Notes under the pieces: model-generated
Seen by the model: the letters and a program-made list of their open reading frames with translations, nothing else
Told to the model about the DNA's origin: nothing
The model's database searches: none
Program-made: the position numbers and the translations under genes
Shown: positions 1 through 10,873 of the stretch, one piece after another
Layout: every line of letters starts with the position of its first letter
How positions within the stretch are numbered: position 1 is the first letter of the stretch
From: Lindgomyces ingoldianus
Taxonomy: Eukaryota; Ascomycota; Dothideomycetes; Pleosporales; Lindgomycetaceae
DNA: 64,000 nt
Reading direction: 5' to 3'
NCBI RefSeq assembly: GCF_010093535.1
Contig: NW_022985162.1
Location: 310,001 to 374,000, forward strand

Positions 1-8
1 CGCCTCCT

Positions 9-1133
9 TCAAACACCTCCCTTCCGCCTAGCCTTTCCCCTTTCCCGCCTCCTCTCTCTCTCTATCTTCCTCGCCTGGCTTAAACTCGGCCCCAATCCCT
101 CCTCACTATGTTTCGTCACCTCCAATGCCTCAGGGCTAACTTCATCCAGTAAAAATCTACCCAATAGCCCCTGTCTCCATCGCTGAATCATCCACAACGC
201 TGCAGCCTCAGTATCGAATTTCCCTTTCTTACCCAGCCGGCCTGTTTGCTCTGCAATGTTTTCCAAGAGGTCCATGATGTTGTTCGTGGGAAAAGAGTAC
301 GAGGCGTAGAGCGACGGGTCGATGAGGTTGATATGGTAAAGGAGGTAGTCTGCTAACAGGACGGGAGAGATAATTGTGTCTTTTACGCTACCGCAGAGGG
401 AGAGTTTAAGCATAGCTTCTGCATCCGGGACGTAGGGGATGAATACACCTGGCGTATCTAAGAGATACACACCACCGCCGACGCCTTTGTACTTCCCACC
501 CCCGGAGCTCCTCACGTCTCCACTCCCTGGGAGCTCGTCGTCATCTTCACTAGGGATAATCTTGACCCCCGTAGCAATCTTCCTCGTAACCCCAGGCTGA
601 TTCCCCGTCAGCGCTGCCTTTCCTTTCCCGGTACCATGCGCACGCAACGCATTTAACAATGTACTCTTGCCGACATTCGGCATGCCCACAATCAGGAGTC
701 TATGACCAATTAATTTCCACTGATTCCTCGCATGCTCCCTCAACATGTCCAACAAGTTCGCTATACTCTTCTTCCCCGCACCAAACCGCTCCTTCTCTTT
801 CTCCTTCTCCCCCGCCCCAGTCCCCGCCCTCGTAAACACAACTGGCACACTACCATGCCACTCCCTAACTATCCGCTCGTTCTCAGCATCCCTCTCCGGA
901 CCTCCGAGATCCCGTTTCGTGTACACGACAATGCGTTCCTTGCCCTCTAAGGCGGACTCGAATAACGGATTGCGGGATGTGAGCGGGACGCGATAGTCGC
1001 GGCATTCGAGCACGAGGTCTATTGTGCCAAGTATTGCTTTCATTTTCTGGAGGCCCACTTTGTGGTGGCCGAGGAAGTAGGAGCGGGGAAGGGAGGGGAG
1101 GGATGGGAAGGAGGTTCGAGGGATGAAGGACAT
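9..1133 (-). CDS. MTG1: Mitochondrial ribosome-assembly GTPase, MTG1/YlqF family
   Basis: A single-exon 374-residue protein of the circularly permuted GTPase family. The G4-type motif TKRD (residues 72-75) comes before the P-loop GMPNVGKST (150-158), and DTPG (226-229) follows. This G4-G1-G3 order defines the YlqF/MTG1/RbgA group. Family members act on the mitochondrial matrix face of the inner membrane and help mature the large mitoribosomal subunit. A low-complexity Gly/Ser insert lies between G1 and G3 (about 200-221), and the C-terminus is a basic Arg/Lys tail. The start is the first in-frame ATG; the next residues lack acidic residues and contain Arg and Ser, as expected for a mitochondrial presequence. 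The gene reads to a stop 9 bases from the window edge, so it appears complete. The family call is firm; mitochondrial rather than nucleolar or cytosolic placement rests on family knowledge and the N-terminus. Confidence 0.93.
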   Translation of the reverse strand: MSFIPRTSFPSLPSLPRSYFLGHHKVGLQKMKAILGTIDLVLECRDYRVPLTSRNPLFESALEGKERIVVYTKRDLGGPERDAENERIVREWHGSVPVVFTRAGTGAGEKEKEKERFGAGKKSIANLLDMLREHARNQWKLIGHRLLIVGMPNVGKSTLLNALRAHGTGKGKAALTGNQPGVTRKIATGVKIIPSEDDDELPGSGDVRSSGGGKYKGVGGGVYLLDTPGVFIPYVPDAEAMLKLSLCGSVKDTIISPVLLADYLLYHINLIDPSLYASYSFPTNNIMDLLENIAEQTGRLGKKGKFDTEAAALWMIQRWRQGLLGRFLLDEVSPEALEVTKHSEEGLGPSLSQARKIERERRRERGKARRKGGV

Positions 1134-1734
1134 TGTTGGTTGTGGAGATGGGGATGCATTGTTAAGGGGAAAATGTTTGCGCTATGAGTTTGACATTGGG
1201 TTTGTGCAATGTGCGATCTGCTGAGCTTATGCACTTGGAGTTGCAATGGAAAAGTGAAGTTGGAACCTTTTCTGGCGCGAGTCATGCGACTTCACTGTCT
1301 TGGCATGCGTGAGTCGGACCTCGATACTAATTGAAAGCTACCCCTCGAATAGACATCTATAGGAAGTGTACAACCATTATACGGCATCGCATTAAGAGAG
1401 CAGATATGTCACCATGATCCATGAAGTTGTAAGAGTGTTTTCCAATAAAGCTATCTACAACTGATTCCTACCAAGCAGGGGAAAACAAGCGGATTATTTT
1501 TTGGGTTGAAAAGGGACGGGGGAAAACATGCTCGCAAACAAACAGGGAAAACAATGAAGGGTTACAAGGAATTAGAGCATGTGCATAGCGTTCACGAGCG
1601 CTTTCTAGTGAGAAAAGACAACTCATCTCCTCTGCAACACCTCCGCCAGGTCCGCGGAGATCAAGCCTTCGTCAGAGTGTCTGGTGCTGGGGTCAACCAG
1701 GACAACGGGAGCCACCATGGTGGTGCAGATCCAC
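1134..1734. other. Intergenic: MTG1 upstream region and 3' flank of next gene
   Basis: About 600 bases separate the MTG1 start from the stop of the next gene on the same strand. No convincing coding frame, RNA gene or repeat was seen. It should hold the MTG1 promoter and the 3' UTR of the secreted-protein gene. Confidence 0.6.
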
Positions 1735-2982
1735 TCATGGCGTAGTTGTGGCGGGTGGGGGTATTGAAGAAGTCACAGTTTTAGTGCTGGTCGTGGAGTA
1801 GGACTTAGTAGGTAGCACAATATCGAGTGGGTAGCCCTTCTTGCATTTTTTGTCCTCCCTAGGACCCCTAATCGTCACTTCTTGTTTGTCTTCACCCGCA
1901 TTCTTCCATTTGGCCTCGCCGCAGATTCGGTAGTCCGAGTAAGGGTGTTGAAGCCAGACAGACTTCTTCAAACTGCCGCGTTCCTCGAGTTCCTCGAGAC
2001 TCAGGGTTGCTCGTGGGTCGGCGTTCGCGTAAACAGGGACGTCTAGGTCAGGTCAACGCTGCCAAACCAAATGCAGATAAGAAGGTGAAAACACGTACCA
2101 TAAAAAAGCCAGTCTTGGGCATCGCGAGCCGCAACCGTCTCAGTGGCTTCAAAGGTTTGAGTTGTCGAGCTTTGCTCTGGCCAAGTACATTTCCTTAGGA
2201 TATCGGGACGATTCTTGCACTCAAACCGAAGTCTCTTGTCGCCCTCTAGCCAGCATTCGTAACAGAGAGTAGATCCAGTCCAGGGATGCTTCATGAACAC
2301 ACCCTTCGGCTCGAACTTTGGCTTGTCCTTTGCAGCCTTGCGTGGCTTCGGGGTTGGGTTAGCCCGTGGCTCCAGATTTGGTTTTGTGGAATAGTAAACA
2401 GTCCTGGTAACCTCAGTCGTGTACGGCTCTGGGATGGGCGATTGTGCATTGTCGAAAGTCCAAGAGGTCATGACCTTCTTCTCGGCGATCTGAGTCGTGG
2501 TATAAATCACTGGTGGACTGCATGAAAACTTGACAGAACGAATTATGTCGTCGTCGTCGGGAAATTTGCGGCACCCCTCGAGCATCTCTGGCACTTTGAA
2601 CTCGAGGTCCTCGAAGTAGCGTAAATGTGGGGCGCGCTCGGTTGGACATCCGCCCTCCGTATAGATGGTAACCTTACACTCAACTTTGCCTTTCTCCACA
2701 TCGCCCTTCCATTTGAGGTGTTTGTCCTTGTTCGGTTTGTGGATGCTGATGGAGTGCGCGTCAATGTTCTTGCATTCGTCCTTCTTGATATCGATTTGCT
2801 TGGTGAAGGGATGGCCAGTGCAATCGTGATCGGCGAACTGACTGAGGCGAATCTTGTCTTTCCGCCCGGCGTTCGTGCCGAGGACAAGGAGTGCAAGAGT
2901 GACGACCTGGCAGAGTACGTCGGTATGTGATAAAGAGCAGAATACATGGATTGGGGCCACTTACCAGGCGGATGGGCACCAT
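1735..2982 (-). CDS. Secreted Cys-containing protein with two related C-terminal modules
   Basis: Three exons (2982-2965, 2906-2099, 2042-1735) join in phase to 377 residues. The 18-nt first exon is needed: it supplies Met-Val-Pro-Ile-Arg-Leu, and exon 2 completes a hydrophobic signal peptide ending near TNAG (residues 16-19). The mature N-terminal part contains paired cysteines (DCTG, DECKN, EGGCP, EGCRKF). Thr/Pro/Lys-rich linkers then separate two modules. Each starts with a V-x-x-x-HP motif (VFMKHPWTG and VWLQHPYSD), has Cys residues in similar places, and ends in a Ser/Thr run followed by TKTV or TETV. I do not recognise a named family. The organisation is that of a secreted fungal protein of unknown function with an internally duplicated domain. 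The C-terminus (PPPATTTP) is Thr/Pro-rich and likely O-glycosylated. Splice sites are canonical (GTAAGT and GTACGT donors, TAG and CAG acceptors). Confidence 0.75.
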
Positions 2983-3949
2983 GATCACACACTGACTCTA
3001 GCTGAAGCTCCAATTGATGCTGCAGCTCAAGAGTTAGCCATTGGAACTCGAGAGGACAACCAAAGGAAGGTAGAGATACCTAAAATCAAGCAGCAGTGTC
3101 CAAGTACCCAAGACCTGTGATGAAGAGTGTTAGCAGCGAGTAGCTGGAGACGAAGTTGAGGTGGTAGAATCAGATGGATAAATGGCTGCAGATGGGGAGA
3201 GGAAAGCGTAAAGGCGAGAAAGTGGTAATTGGTAAGAGAATGAGTGAATGGGACAAGAACAAAGGGACAACGTACCCTTGAGCCGATGTCGAAGTCCAAA
3301 GTCGAGGTGGGAGACTCGGAGCGTGGTGGGAGACAAATGAATCGACGAGACGAGCCCTTCTTAAGGGTTTCGACTGAAGGACGATGTGGTCCGCTTATGT
3401 TGACCTGGTGACCTGAGAGAGAAACTACTCAAGTGGAAGCAGGATGTGCCTCCTTAACCTGGGATCGAGCTGCAATGGTCGGCGGGTGCGCGTCAAGTAT
3501 TGGCTGCAACATCCGGTGGAATCGTGTTTTGGGGCGTTGAGATGGCAGGGCCGAGGCGAGAAGAGAAGGTCCCCATCGATCTTAGAGTTCAGCAACGGAA
3601 TCATGGTTGAGCATAATGGTGAAGAGGATGGAAGCTTCGAGGCTAGGAAGACAACTTTCCTGGGATATACGTAATCTGCTCTTGAGATGAAAGAGCGATA
3701 GAGCACAACCAGACAACCCTCAGCCAAAACACGAGACAACCCGCAGAAAGACCGCAAACGCCAGTAATCGCCTGCGGAAAACATAGGTGTAAGGCTCGCG
3801 AAGTTCAAGAGTAGCAGGCCTGGAACATGATATCAAAACAATACCAATCCACCAACCCACCCATCAGCACCATCTGTATACAACTCCTGACGCCTGAATC
3901 CACCCACAAAGACTACAAATCTTCAGACTCACTACTCAAGACCCTCTAT
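2983..3949. other. Intergenic: promoter of the secreted-protein gene
   Basis: About 970 bases. A 127-codon open frame on the minus strand (3425-3808) has no recognisable motif, and I treat it as chance. The rest should hold the upstream region of the secreted-protein gene and the 3' UTR of the ArfGAP gene. Nothing else is supported. Confidence 0.5.
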
Positions 3950-5547
3950 TCACCAATCTCCCCAACTTTCATCTTTCTTTTCTCCACTCTTCTTAACCGC
4001 ACTCGTCCCAATCCCGCTTGGTTTCTTCTGTCCCCCAACTCCCAAACTCCCTTTACCCTGACTCCCGCCCCCGACACCTGAAAACTCATCCCAAAAGTCT
4101 TGTTTATCTTTACTCGGCCCCTTTGGTGGAGCACCAAAGTCATCCCAAAAATCTTTCTTATCAGCCGCAGGACCATCCGGGGGCGCTCCGAAGGAATCCC
4201 AGAAGTCCTTCTTCTCGGGCTCGACGGATCGTTTGGCGTTGGGATGGGGTTTGGGGTTATTGGGGGAGTGCTCGTCACCTTCGACGAAGCGGGTGAGGGC
4301 CGTGGCAGCGCCGGTGGTGGTGGATTGGATGCCTTGGCCAAGGGTGGCGGCGGTGTTGCGGGCTTGGGCTGCCAGGTCTGCTTCTGCAAGCTAAATAAAC
4401 ATTAACATCACCATCCCTCGTGGAATGGGGTGCAGCTTATTGTGTGGGGGAGTAAACCGCAACTCACCTTCTGTATCCCCGGCTTCACCCACCCCTCATA
4501 CCCCGTCTTCCCGGCCTTACTCACACTCGCGCCCAACCACCCAAACCCCTTCGTCAACGCTGCCACTGGATCCTTCTGAAAATCATCCAGTGCAGGTGGC
4601 GCCCCCAGCTCCTCCTCCTTCTTCCAATGCTCCGGCTCGCTCCCGAAACCTGCGAACTTGCCTCCCTGATTCGGCGGTAAGTCCTCCCTGCGATTCGCAT
4701 TCTCAGCGCCCATGCGCGAAAAATACGCTTCATTCTGGGTTTTCTTGGACAGTGATGCTGTGCCTAAAGCAGGCGATCCCGAGCGCTGAAACCCGGGCTC
4801 ATTACTCCTCGTTCTGCCCAACGGTGTCTGACTCCTACTACCGGGCGTCGCGCGGCCACTTAACGGCACGCTCGCACCCGCTCCACCCACGGCGTCCGCG
4901 ATCTTCTTCGGCACGCGCTTCGGCAAGCTGCTCTTATCAAACTCCCTCCCCTCAACCTTACAGCTTAGTCTCTCCTTCCACTCATCACCCGCCTCGCTAT
5001 CATACCGCTCCTGAATGCTACTCTCCTCAAACGTCCTACTCTCCTTCGTATTCGACGGATGTGTGTTGAAAAAGTCTTGGAAGGGCTTGTTGCCGCCGGC
5101 AGCCATGCGCACGAGTTCAGCGCCCTTGAAGGCGTCCATGGTTATGCTGCGGATGAAGGAGATGTGGACGCCCAAGCCACGGTGGACGCCTGAGCAAGAG
5201 AGACACATGAAGATGCCGAGTTTGGGAGACGCCTGGCCAAATCATGTAGAATTAGTATTTGTTGGGAGGCAGGCGGGCGAGGAAGAAAAGAGAGCAAGAC
5301 CACACACCCATTGCGGACTCGGCGCATTGCAGTCCACGCACACATTGTTCTTGTTCGTTTTCTGGATCTCGAGTAGCTGCACAAATATGCAATTAGCATC
5401 TGATATGACTAAAATCTGCTCTGCTCCTCGTATACTCCTCCCTATGGAATTCATTCCCTCTGAGACCCTCCAAGTGCAAAGAACCAAAAGGCCAACTAAG
5501 CTTACCTTGCTCCTCGTCTCCGGATCTACCTCCCACATTTTACTCAT
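3950..5547 (-). CDS. GCS1: ADP-ribosylation factor GTPase-activating protein (GCS1/ARFGAP1 type)
   Basis: Four exons (5547-5506, 5376-5308, 5232-4468, 4390-3950), all joined at phase 0, give 438 residues. The ArfGAP zinc finger is split over exons 2 and 3: CVDC, then 16 residues later CLSC, followed by GVHRGLGVHISFIRS, which holds the catalytic arginine finger (R of HRGLG). This activates GTP hydrolysis on Arf1 and drives COPI and endosomal coat cycling at the Golgi. The middle is Ser/Pro/Arg-rich. The stretch LTKGFGWLGASVSKAGKTGY (about 265-285) resembles the lipid-packing (ALPS) helices of ARFGAP1. The C-terminus carries three DFWD-x-F units (at 354, 372 and 390, an exact 18-residue spacing) and ends in WGDW, which may bind coat or adaptor proteins. 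The start is the first ATG (MSKMWEVDPETR), the usual family N-terminus. Confidence 0.92.
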
Positions 5548-6493
5548 CGTGTCCAGCCGATGCAAAGCCTTGCGACCCCGCCAAATGCGCCGTGAAAGTG
5601 GTAACTAGGAAGCGCCGTGGAAGTTGGGTTGGGTTTCGGGCGGAGGTTTCGAAGAGTGGAGGCTCGAGGTTCGAGGGGCACTCGCGACTGAAACAATCCA
5701 AGCACGTGCACCCTACTCGCAGCTGACAGGGGTAAATCGTCATATACAAGTGAATATATTTCAATCCAGCAGCAAAGATTCCCTCCTCAGAGAACCTTCA
5801 AAGAGGAATTGCACCCGCACCCGCACCCGCACCCGCACCCTCTCGTCTAGTCCAAGACCCGCGTCTAGGTCTGCATCGTTGCACACACTAGCTCCACAAG
5901 GCTCATTCCAAGTTATCACACCAACATCCAACCATACAAAATTTTGCTTATTTCAATATAATATTAACGCAACTGTCCAGATCCGCGAAGCTCACCTGTT
6001 CGCTATTCTGTCAGATTGCGTGGTTATGACCCGCAGTTGACCTCGAAACCGGGTGACCGTTTCCAGTTCATGCGGTTAGATCCACCGCCATTGAAGACAA
6101 GTCCCAATCCCATTCCATTTCCATTTGCCTTTTGGTAGTCCCAAAGAACCCCAACTTCGCAACCCGTCCCGTTCTTCCTCCAGTATTTACGTGATAGCAT
6201 AACAAAAGGAGAGTCGAATTTACAAATACAAGAAGAGTAACCATTAAACAATGCAATAGCCGTATATAAAGGAATGCGCCTGAGGGAAATGCCCACAAGG
6301 TGCTACACACCCACTCTTGTATTGATGTAGAGACCGAAGTCCAACTACAAACCAGAACGCCAATACGCCGATGCTTATGGGGGAATATCAAGAGGGGGCA
6401 GCCGAGTAGTCGCACAGTTTTCATAGTCGTTATTCGTTATGGTGTGGGAAGTGTTCGAGGAGATTTCCGAACGTTAGTGGACTTTGGATCTGA
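5548..6493. other. Intergenic: ArfGAP promoter and WSC 3' flank
   Basis: About 950 bases. Apart from the GCACCC microsatellite I see no gene. Two overlapping minus-strand open frames (6024-6296 and 6068-6424) lie just downstream of the WSC gene stop, have no recognisable motifs, and look like 3' UTR. Confidence 0.5.
5811..5840 (+). repeat. Microsatellite (GCACCC)x5
   Basis: Five perfect tandem copies of a 6-base unit lie about 265 bases upstream of the ArfGAP start, in its likely promoter or leader. Confidence 0.95.
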
Positions 6494-8099
6494 TCACTTA
6501 GGGTGAGGGTCAGGATCAGGGTTGGTGACCTAAAACACATTAGTATGCTGATCAAGTAATAGCTGACACCGAAATACGCTTACATTGAGGGTCCGTCCAT
6601 AATCCCGTCCATCGTCTAGACTGACAACACTAGCTCGGCTCACATTGTCTAGAGTCATCATAGCGGATGGGTTGAGACGTTGGTCGTAGATGTAGGGGCG
6701 GCTGTTTCGCCTGTCCGAACCAGAGATTGGGCTAATCGAATCGTTATCGACGCCGAAACGACTGTTACGCTTGACATTTGTGTGGATGGCTGGTAGTTTT
6801 TCACCTGCCAATAGTCCACTCCTGCTCATTGTACTCGTGTTACGCTGGACTCCAGATTGACCTCCGTCTTGTTGCAGCTTCCTTCTCCTCATAAGGAAGA
6901 AGGCTAACAGGCCAAGCAGCACAAGGAATACAAGGCCACCTATGACGCCTCCGACGATGGCCCCAATGGGAGTGCCTTTCTTTTGGTGGTCGGTCAAAGC
7001 TGGTGCAGCTCCAGCGGAGGATACAACAGTTTGGGTGACAACGACACCGCTGACGGTCAGGGTCTGAACGCTGGTGATAGGCGTGGGGACAAAAGCCTGA
7101 CTCGGTACGCTCGATGCGGTCGTTTTGAAAGTCGTGGCAGCAGGACCTGGTGCAGACTGGATGTGGACATTAGCGAAAATGGACTCCCAAACGCAAAGAA
7201 AACTAGAAGTTAAGGAAAATGGTTCTATCATACAGGTGTCAATGTGACCACCGGAGGGGACGCAGTGACGGTCTCAACGACAGTCTCTGGGTTCTGGTGG
7301 GTCTCTTTGGCAGAGGAAACAGGACTTGGCGGAGCTGAAGGAGACTAATGAAATAGTCAAAGGAAAATCCTCTCAGTTTGGGATGGGGACCGGCCAAACC
7401 AAACTAATCCAAGAAAATGATCCAACTGAAATTGTAGAACGAGCAACCAATTGGGTATATGGAAAGGTAAATTGAGAAAGAATATGAATAGACGAGCGCG
7501 ACGATGCAGTAATATCAATGCTTGCAGAGGCAAGGAGAGAAGGAGATCTACTACTGACTGCAGTCGGCTCACTTGATGGGGCGTCCGATGAAGGTGCAGC
7601 CGAAGAGCTCGGCGACTGAGAAGAAGCAGATACTGGAGGAGTACTCACTTTGGTCACAGAGGGCTGTGAGGCACTTTGAGTGCCAGAAGGCTTCTTTTCA
7701 AGAGCAATGTAGCCAAACAAGCCCTTCTCTTGATTGCCGCACTTCTCGTCTGGAAATCCAGGACAGTCCTCATTGCAATCGCCGGTGTCTTGTTGGTTGG
7801 CAGGTATGTAGTCGGAGCACCAACAAGACTGATTCTGGACTACGGCAAAGGCAGCTACGTCTACGCACTTGTCATGGCACCAGCCATTGGATTGCCAGAT
7901 GTGGACCACTGGAGACCGGGTGTTAGCAAGAGTTGGGAAGATGTACAAAGCAGCACTTACAATCTTCGCTGCCTGAGCCCGTGTTCTGGGAAGAGCAGTA
8001 AGAGACAGTGAAATCGGATGCAGCAGTCTGAGCGAGGAGGACAAAGAAGGCTATCGCGGTGATGAAATCCCCGAAGAGGCTCTTTGTAGCGAAAGCCAT
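6494..8099 (-). CDS. WSC-domain single-pass cell-wall stress sensor
   Basis: Five exons (8099-7961, 7908-7559, 7344-7234, 7156-6584, 6529-6494) give 402 residues with phases that close exactly. The order is: signal peptide (1-28, hydrophobic FITAIAFFVLLAQTAA); a Cys-rich WSC domain (about 30-125) with typical pieces such as GWCHDKC, SCWCSDY, DCNEDCPG and KCG; a Ser/Thr/Pro-rich stalk (about 135-260); one membrane helix (264-289) followed by MRRRK; and a Ser/Arg-rich cytoplasmic tail. This is the architecture of Wsc1-type plasma-membrane sensors feeding the Rho1/Pkc1 cell-wall-integrity pathway. The second intron uses an unusual GTCAGT donor, which is the only in-phase choice. The last exon encodes only 11 residues (VTNPDPDPHPK). 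An unusually long gene-free stretch lies upstream. Confidence 0.9.
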
Positions 8100-10873
8100 G
8101 TTGGTGGAGGACCGATATGAGGATACAATATTATTAAGCCGAGTGTATTCCTAGCAACTCCGCCAGGTCTATTTTTATTTGTACTTTAATAGTTGAGGTT
8201 GCCAGCAAGGAAGGGGTGTGTGGTGGTAGGTGGTGGCTCGTCGAAGAGTTTGGTGATGGTCTGAGTAGGTACAAAGACGCTTGGCAGGGCGGTGACTTGT
8301 ATTGTACGCCGCCAATGCCGAAACAGCGATTGCTAAGGCGTGAAGGGAAAGACCTCGTGACAGATTGGTGAGGTCCTAGGGCTGCCGGGGTGGAAGCAAT
8401 GCCGGGAGGTCGTGCAGTGGTGATGCTGCTTGTCGCTAGACGGTGGGCTCTCGCTGCAGGTGCAGCAGAGTAACGATGCCGAATAGTATGCGAAACCTAT
8501 TCAAAAGAAGGGACTTGTCAGCATTGCTTCCCGTGGCCAGTCAACAATGACGGCGACGCCAGATGGTGATGTGGAATTGTGTTGGGGACTGTGTGAAGGA
8601 GCAACATAAAAGAGGGTGGAAAGATGGGCAGCTGGAGGGAGCAGGGAAGCTCGGCCCCAAGAGAGAGGCCACAGCCAAGACTTACTAGGTACCCTTGCAC
8701 AATCGAGAGATCCGTGCGTGAACACCAAAGCAGGAGTCCCACACGAGCATTGGCCGTGAGTAGATCCGCTGCTCCCGAGGATTTCCAAGGTTCGTCCTGG
8801 AGCCCGTCGAAAATTCAAAAATACTATTGCGGCCTTGTCCGGGCTGCTCTGCTGCTGGCGAGAGGTCTCGCGATTTTGAAACGAACAGTCCGCCCCCGCT
8901 CTTTACCTGGCCGATGCTCGTGAAGGTCCGAGGATGCTCGCACTCGAAGCAATTACGATAGCTGCCCCTCCTCCTCTCTTGTCATGACGTGCATGAACAG
9001 GCTTCGCAGCAAGACACCGACCACAAACCAGCCAGGTCTTCGGCCGTCCGAAAACGCTGTCGTTGCAGAGGTTGTGTCCAGCGTTGCCGTGATTTGCGAC
9101 TGGTCGTGCGGAGAAGACTGTCTTGGACTGTTGCACTCCTCCCGCGCCCAGTGGATCCTCGCCGGCCAAGTTCCGTCCGGTGACAGGTGAAAAACCGATA
9201 GTGTCGAGTTATACCTCTCGTATTAGACAGAGATTTTAGAAGCGAGTGGCAGTCGGGCCTATATTAAGGTCGACAAAAAAAGAAGGGAAAAAGCGAGTGT
9301 TTGGGAGTGGGAAGTTGTCAGCTAACAAGGTCGGAAAAGAGAGAAGGAGGGAAGGAGAGGCTGTCTGATAGCGAGATAATATTGTGCCGCTCTCTGCGAT
9401 CCGATGCTGCTGCTGGGCGCCGTCGAGTCGCTGATCACACGGGCAAATTTAGCAACAGCGTCGTATCGAACGGTATCTTCGCTGCCGGGGACCGCGCGAA
9501 TTGGCCACAGTTTTGACCACACCAGAAAATAAATCCTGCGGGGCAGCGCCGACACGATAACACGACACTCTGCAGACTTCGAGAAAACCGGATGGATGCC
9601 TCGATAAGCAGGTATCCAGCATGTATATATGAAGGCGTTATGAAGCTATTGGAGCAAGGTCAGGGGAGCCGCTGACGGTCTTTTTTCCCCGTACTATTCG
9701 CGGAGCTTGCCTGCCAACGAAGAAAGGCAGAAAGCGATCTCCAACTCTTTGTTTTCTGGCGGATGGCACCGTTATGAAACGGCGTGTTCGCCAACTGACA
9801 CCAGTGCGCGCCCTCGAGCAAATCAGGGTCATCCAGAGGCACCAATGAAGACGGGCGAGACGCCGCATCTCTTCTGCAACCTCCCTCACCTCTTACAGTA
9901 CACATCCATCCTCAATCTCAAACCGCGCTGATAACCAGCCATGGCAATCTCACGTTTCCCATATGAACACCTCATCTGAACCCGCGTACACTTCCCAATC
10001 CCCTGTTCTCTCGCCTGTCAAATCTCCTTCGCCTTCAGCCTGATCTTGCGCGTGTTGCCTCGCCTCCCATCCCCAGCCCAACAAACCCACAAACAAGCAT
10101 TGTATCTCAACGGACAAACAGCCAGAGCCGAAATTGGGCGCTTCCCGAAGCAGACTTCATCTCCACCCAATGAGCTATGCAAACGCTAAACAAAAACGAT
10201 CGGGGCTGGCTCCGCGCCGTGGCACAGTCTATCCCTAAACCGGTCTCGCTACCGCCCGCGATGACCCAAGTCAAGCTAAGCGTACACAGAATGATGCAAC
10301 TGCTGCATCGCGCGACAGGGCTGCTGGCTCCTCCGGGGATGCGCTGTCAGCCGATCGGCAGGGGCGTTGCGGTTGTGTGGAGTTGAATACAGTGATGTAC
10401 TGTTGGTTTTATGAGGATTGTCATGGGCTGTGTCGAGGCGATGACGGATTGTTGGAAGGTGTTTCGTCATAGCTGTTACATATGGATACATACAAAGGTA
10501 GGATTTGTTTTTACGGGTTCTGTTGTTTCCCAATGCTGGACTTTGCCGCTGTGTGAGATTTTTAAATTTTCTATTTTGAGGCGGTTATTGGACGGTGATT
10601 GGACGGGAAAGGGGAGTGGTGTGGAGGAGGCTAAGAGAGGCTCTAGTTGTCGGATCACAAGTGGATACAATCATCGTGTGCGAAGTGTAGCCAGGTCTTT
10701 TAGCGGTAGTGAGACTAAGATCCATGAACTGTCCACGATTTTGGACATCAAGACAGACAAGACAGGCTGGTGAGAAAGTCGAACGGACAAGTGGGAGTGT
10801 GGGGCCTCGAATTTAGAGAATCGCTTCTGGGTATTGCTATCTATACATATAGACAAGAGGTTGCGCATTGAGC
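8100..10873. other. Long gene-free region upstream of the WSC gene
   Basis: About 2.8 kb with no supported gene. Open frames of 60-120 codons occur on both strands (for example 8501-8818, 8903-9169 and 10411-10773), but they overlap one another, lack recognisable motifs and do not join through splice sites. The most economical reading is a long regulatory region or 5' leader of the WSC gene, plus the 3' flank of the dienoyl-CoA reductase gene. Confidence 0.45.

Noticed and set aside
3425..3808. 127-codon minus-strand open frame
   Set aside because: No motif, no signal peptide, Ser/Arg/Leu-rich composition of random frames, and it lies in a promoter-like gap.
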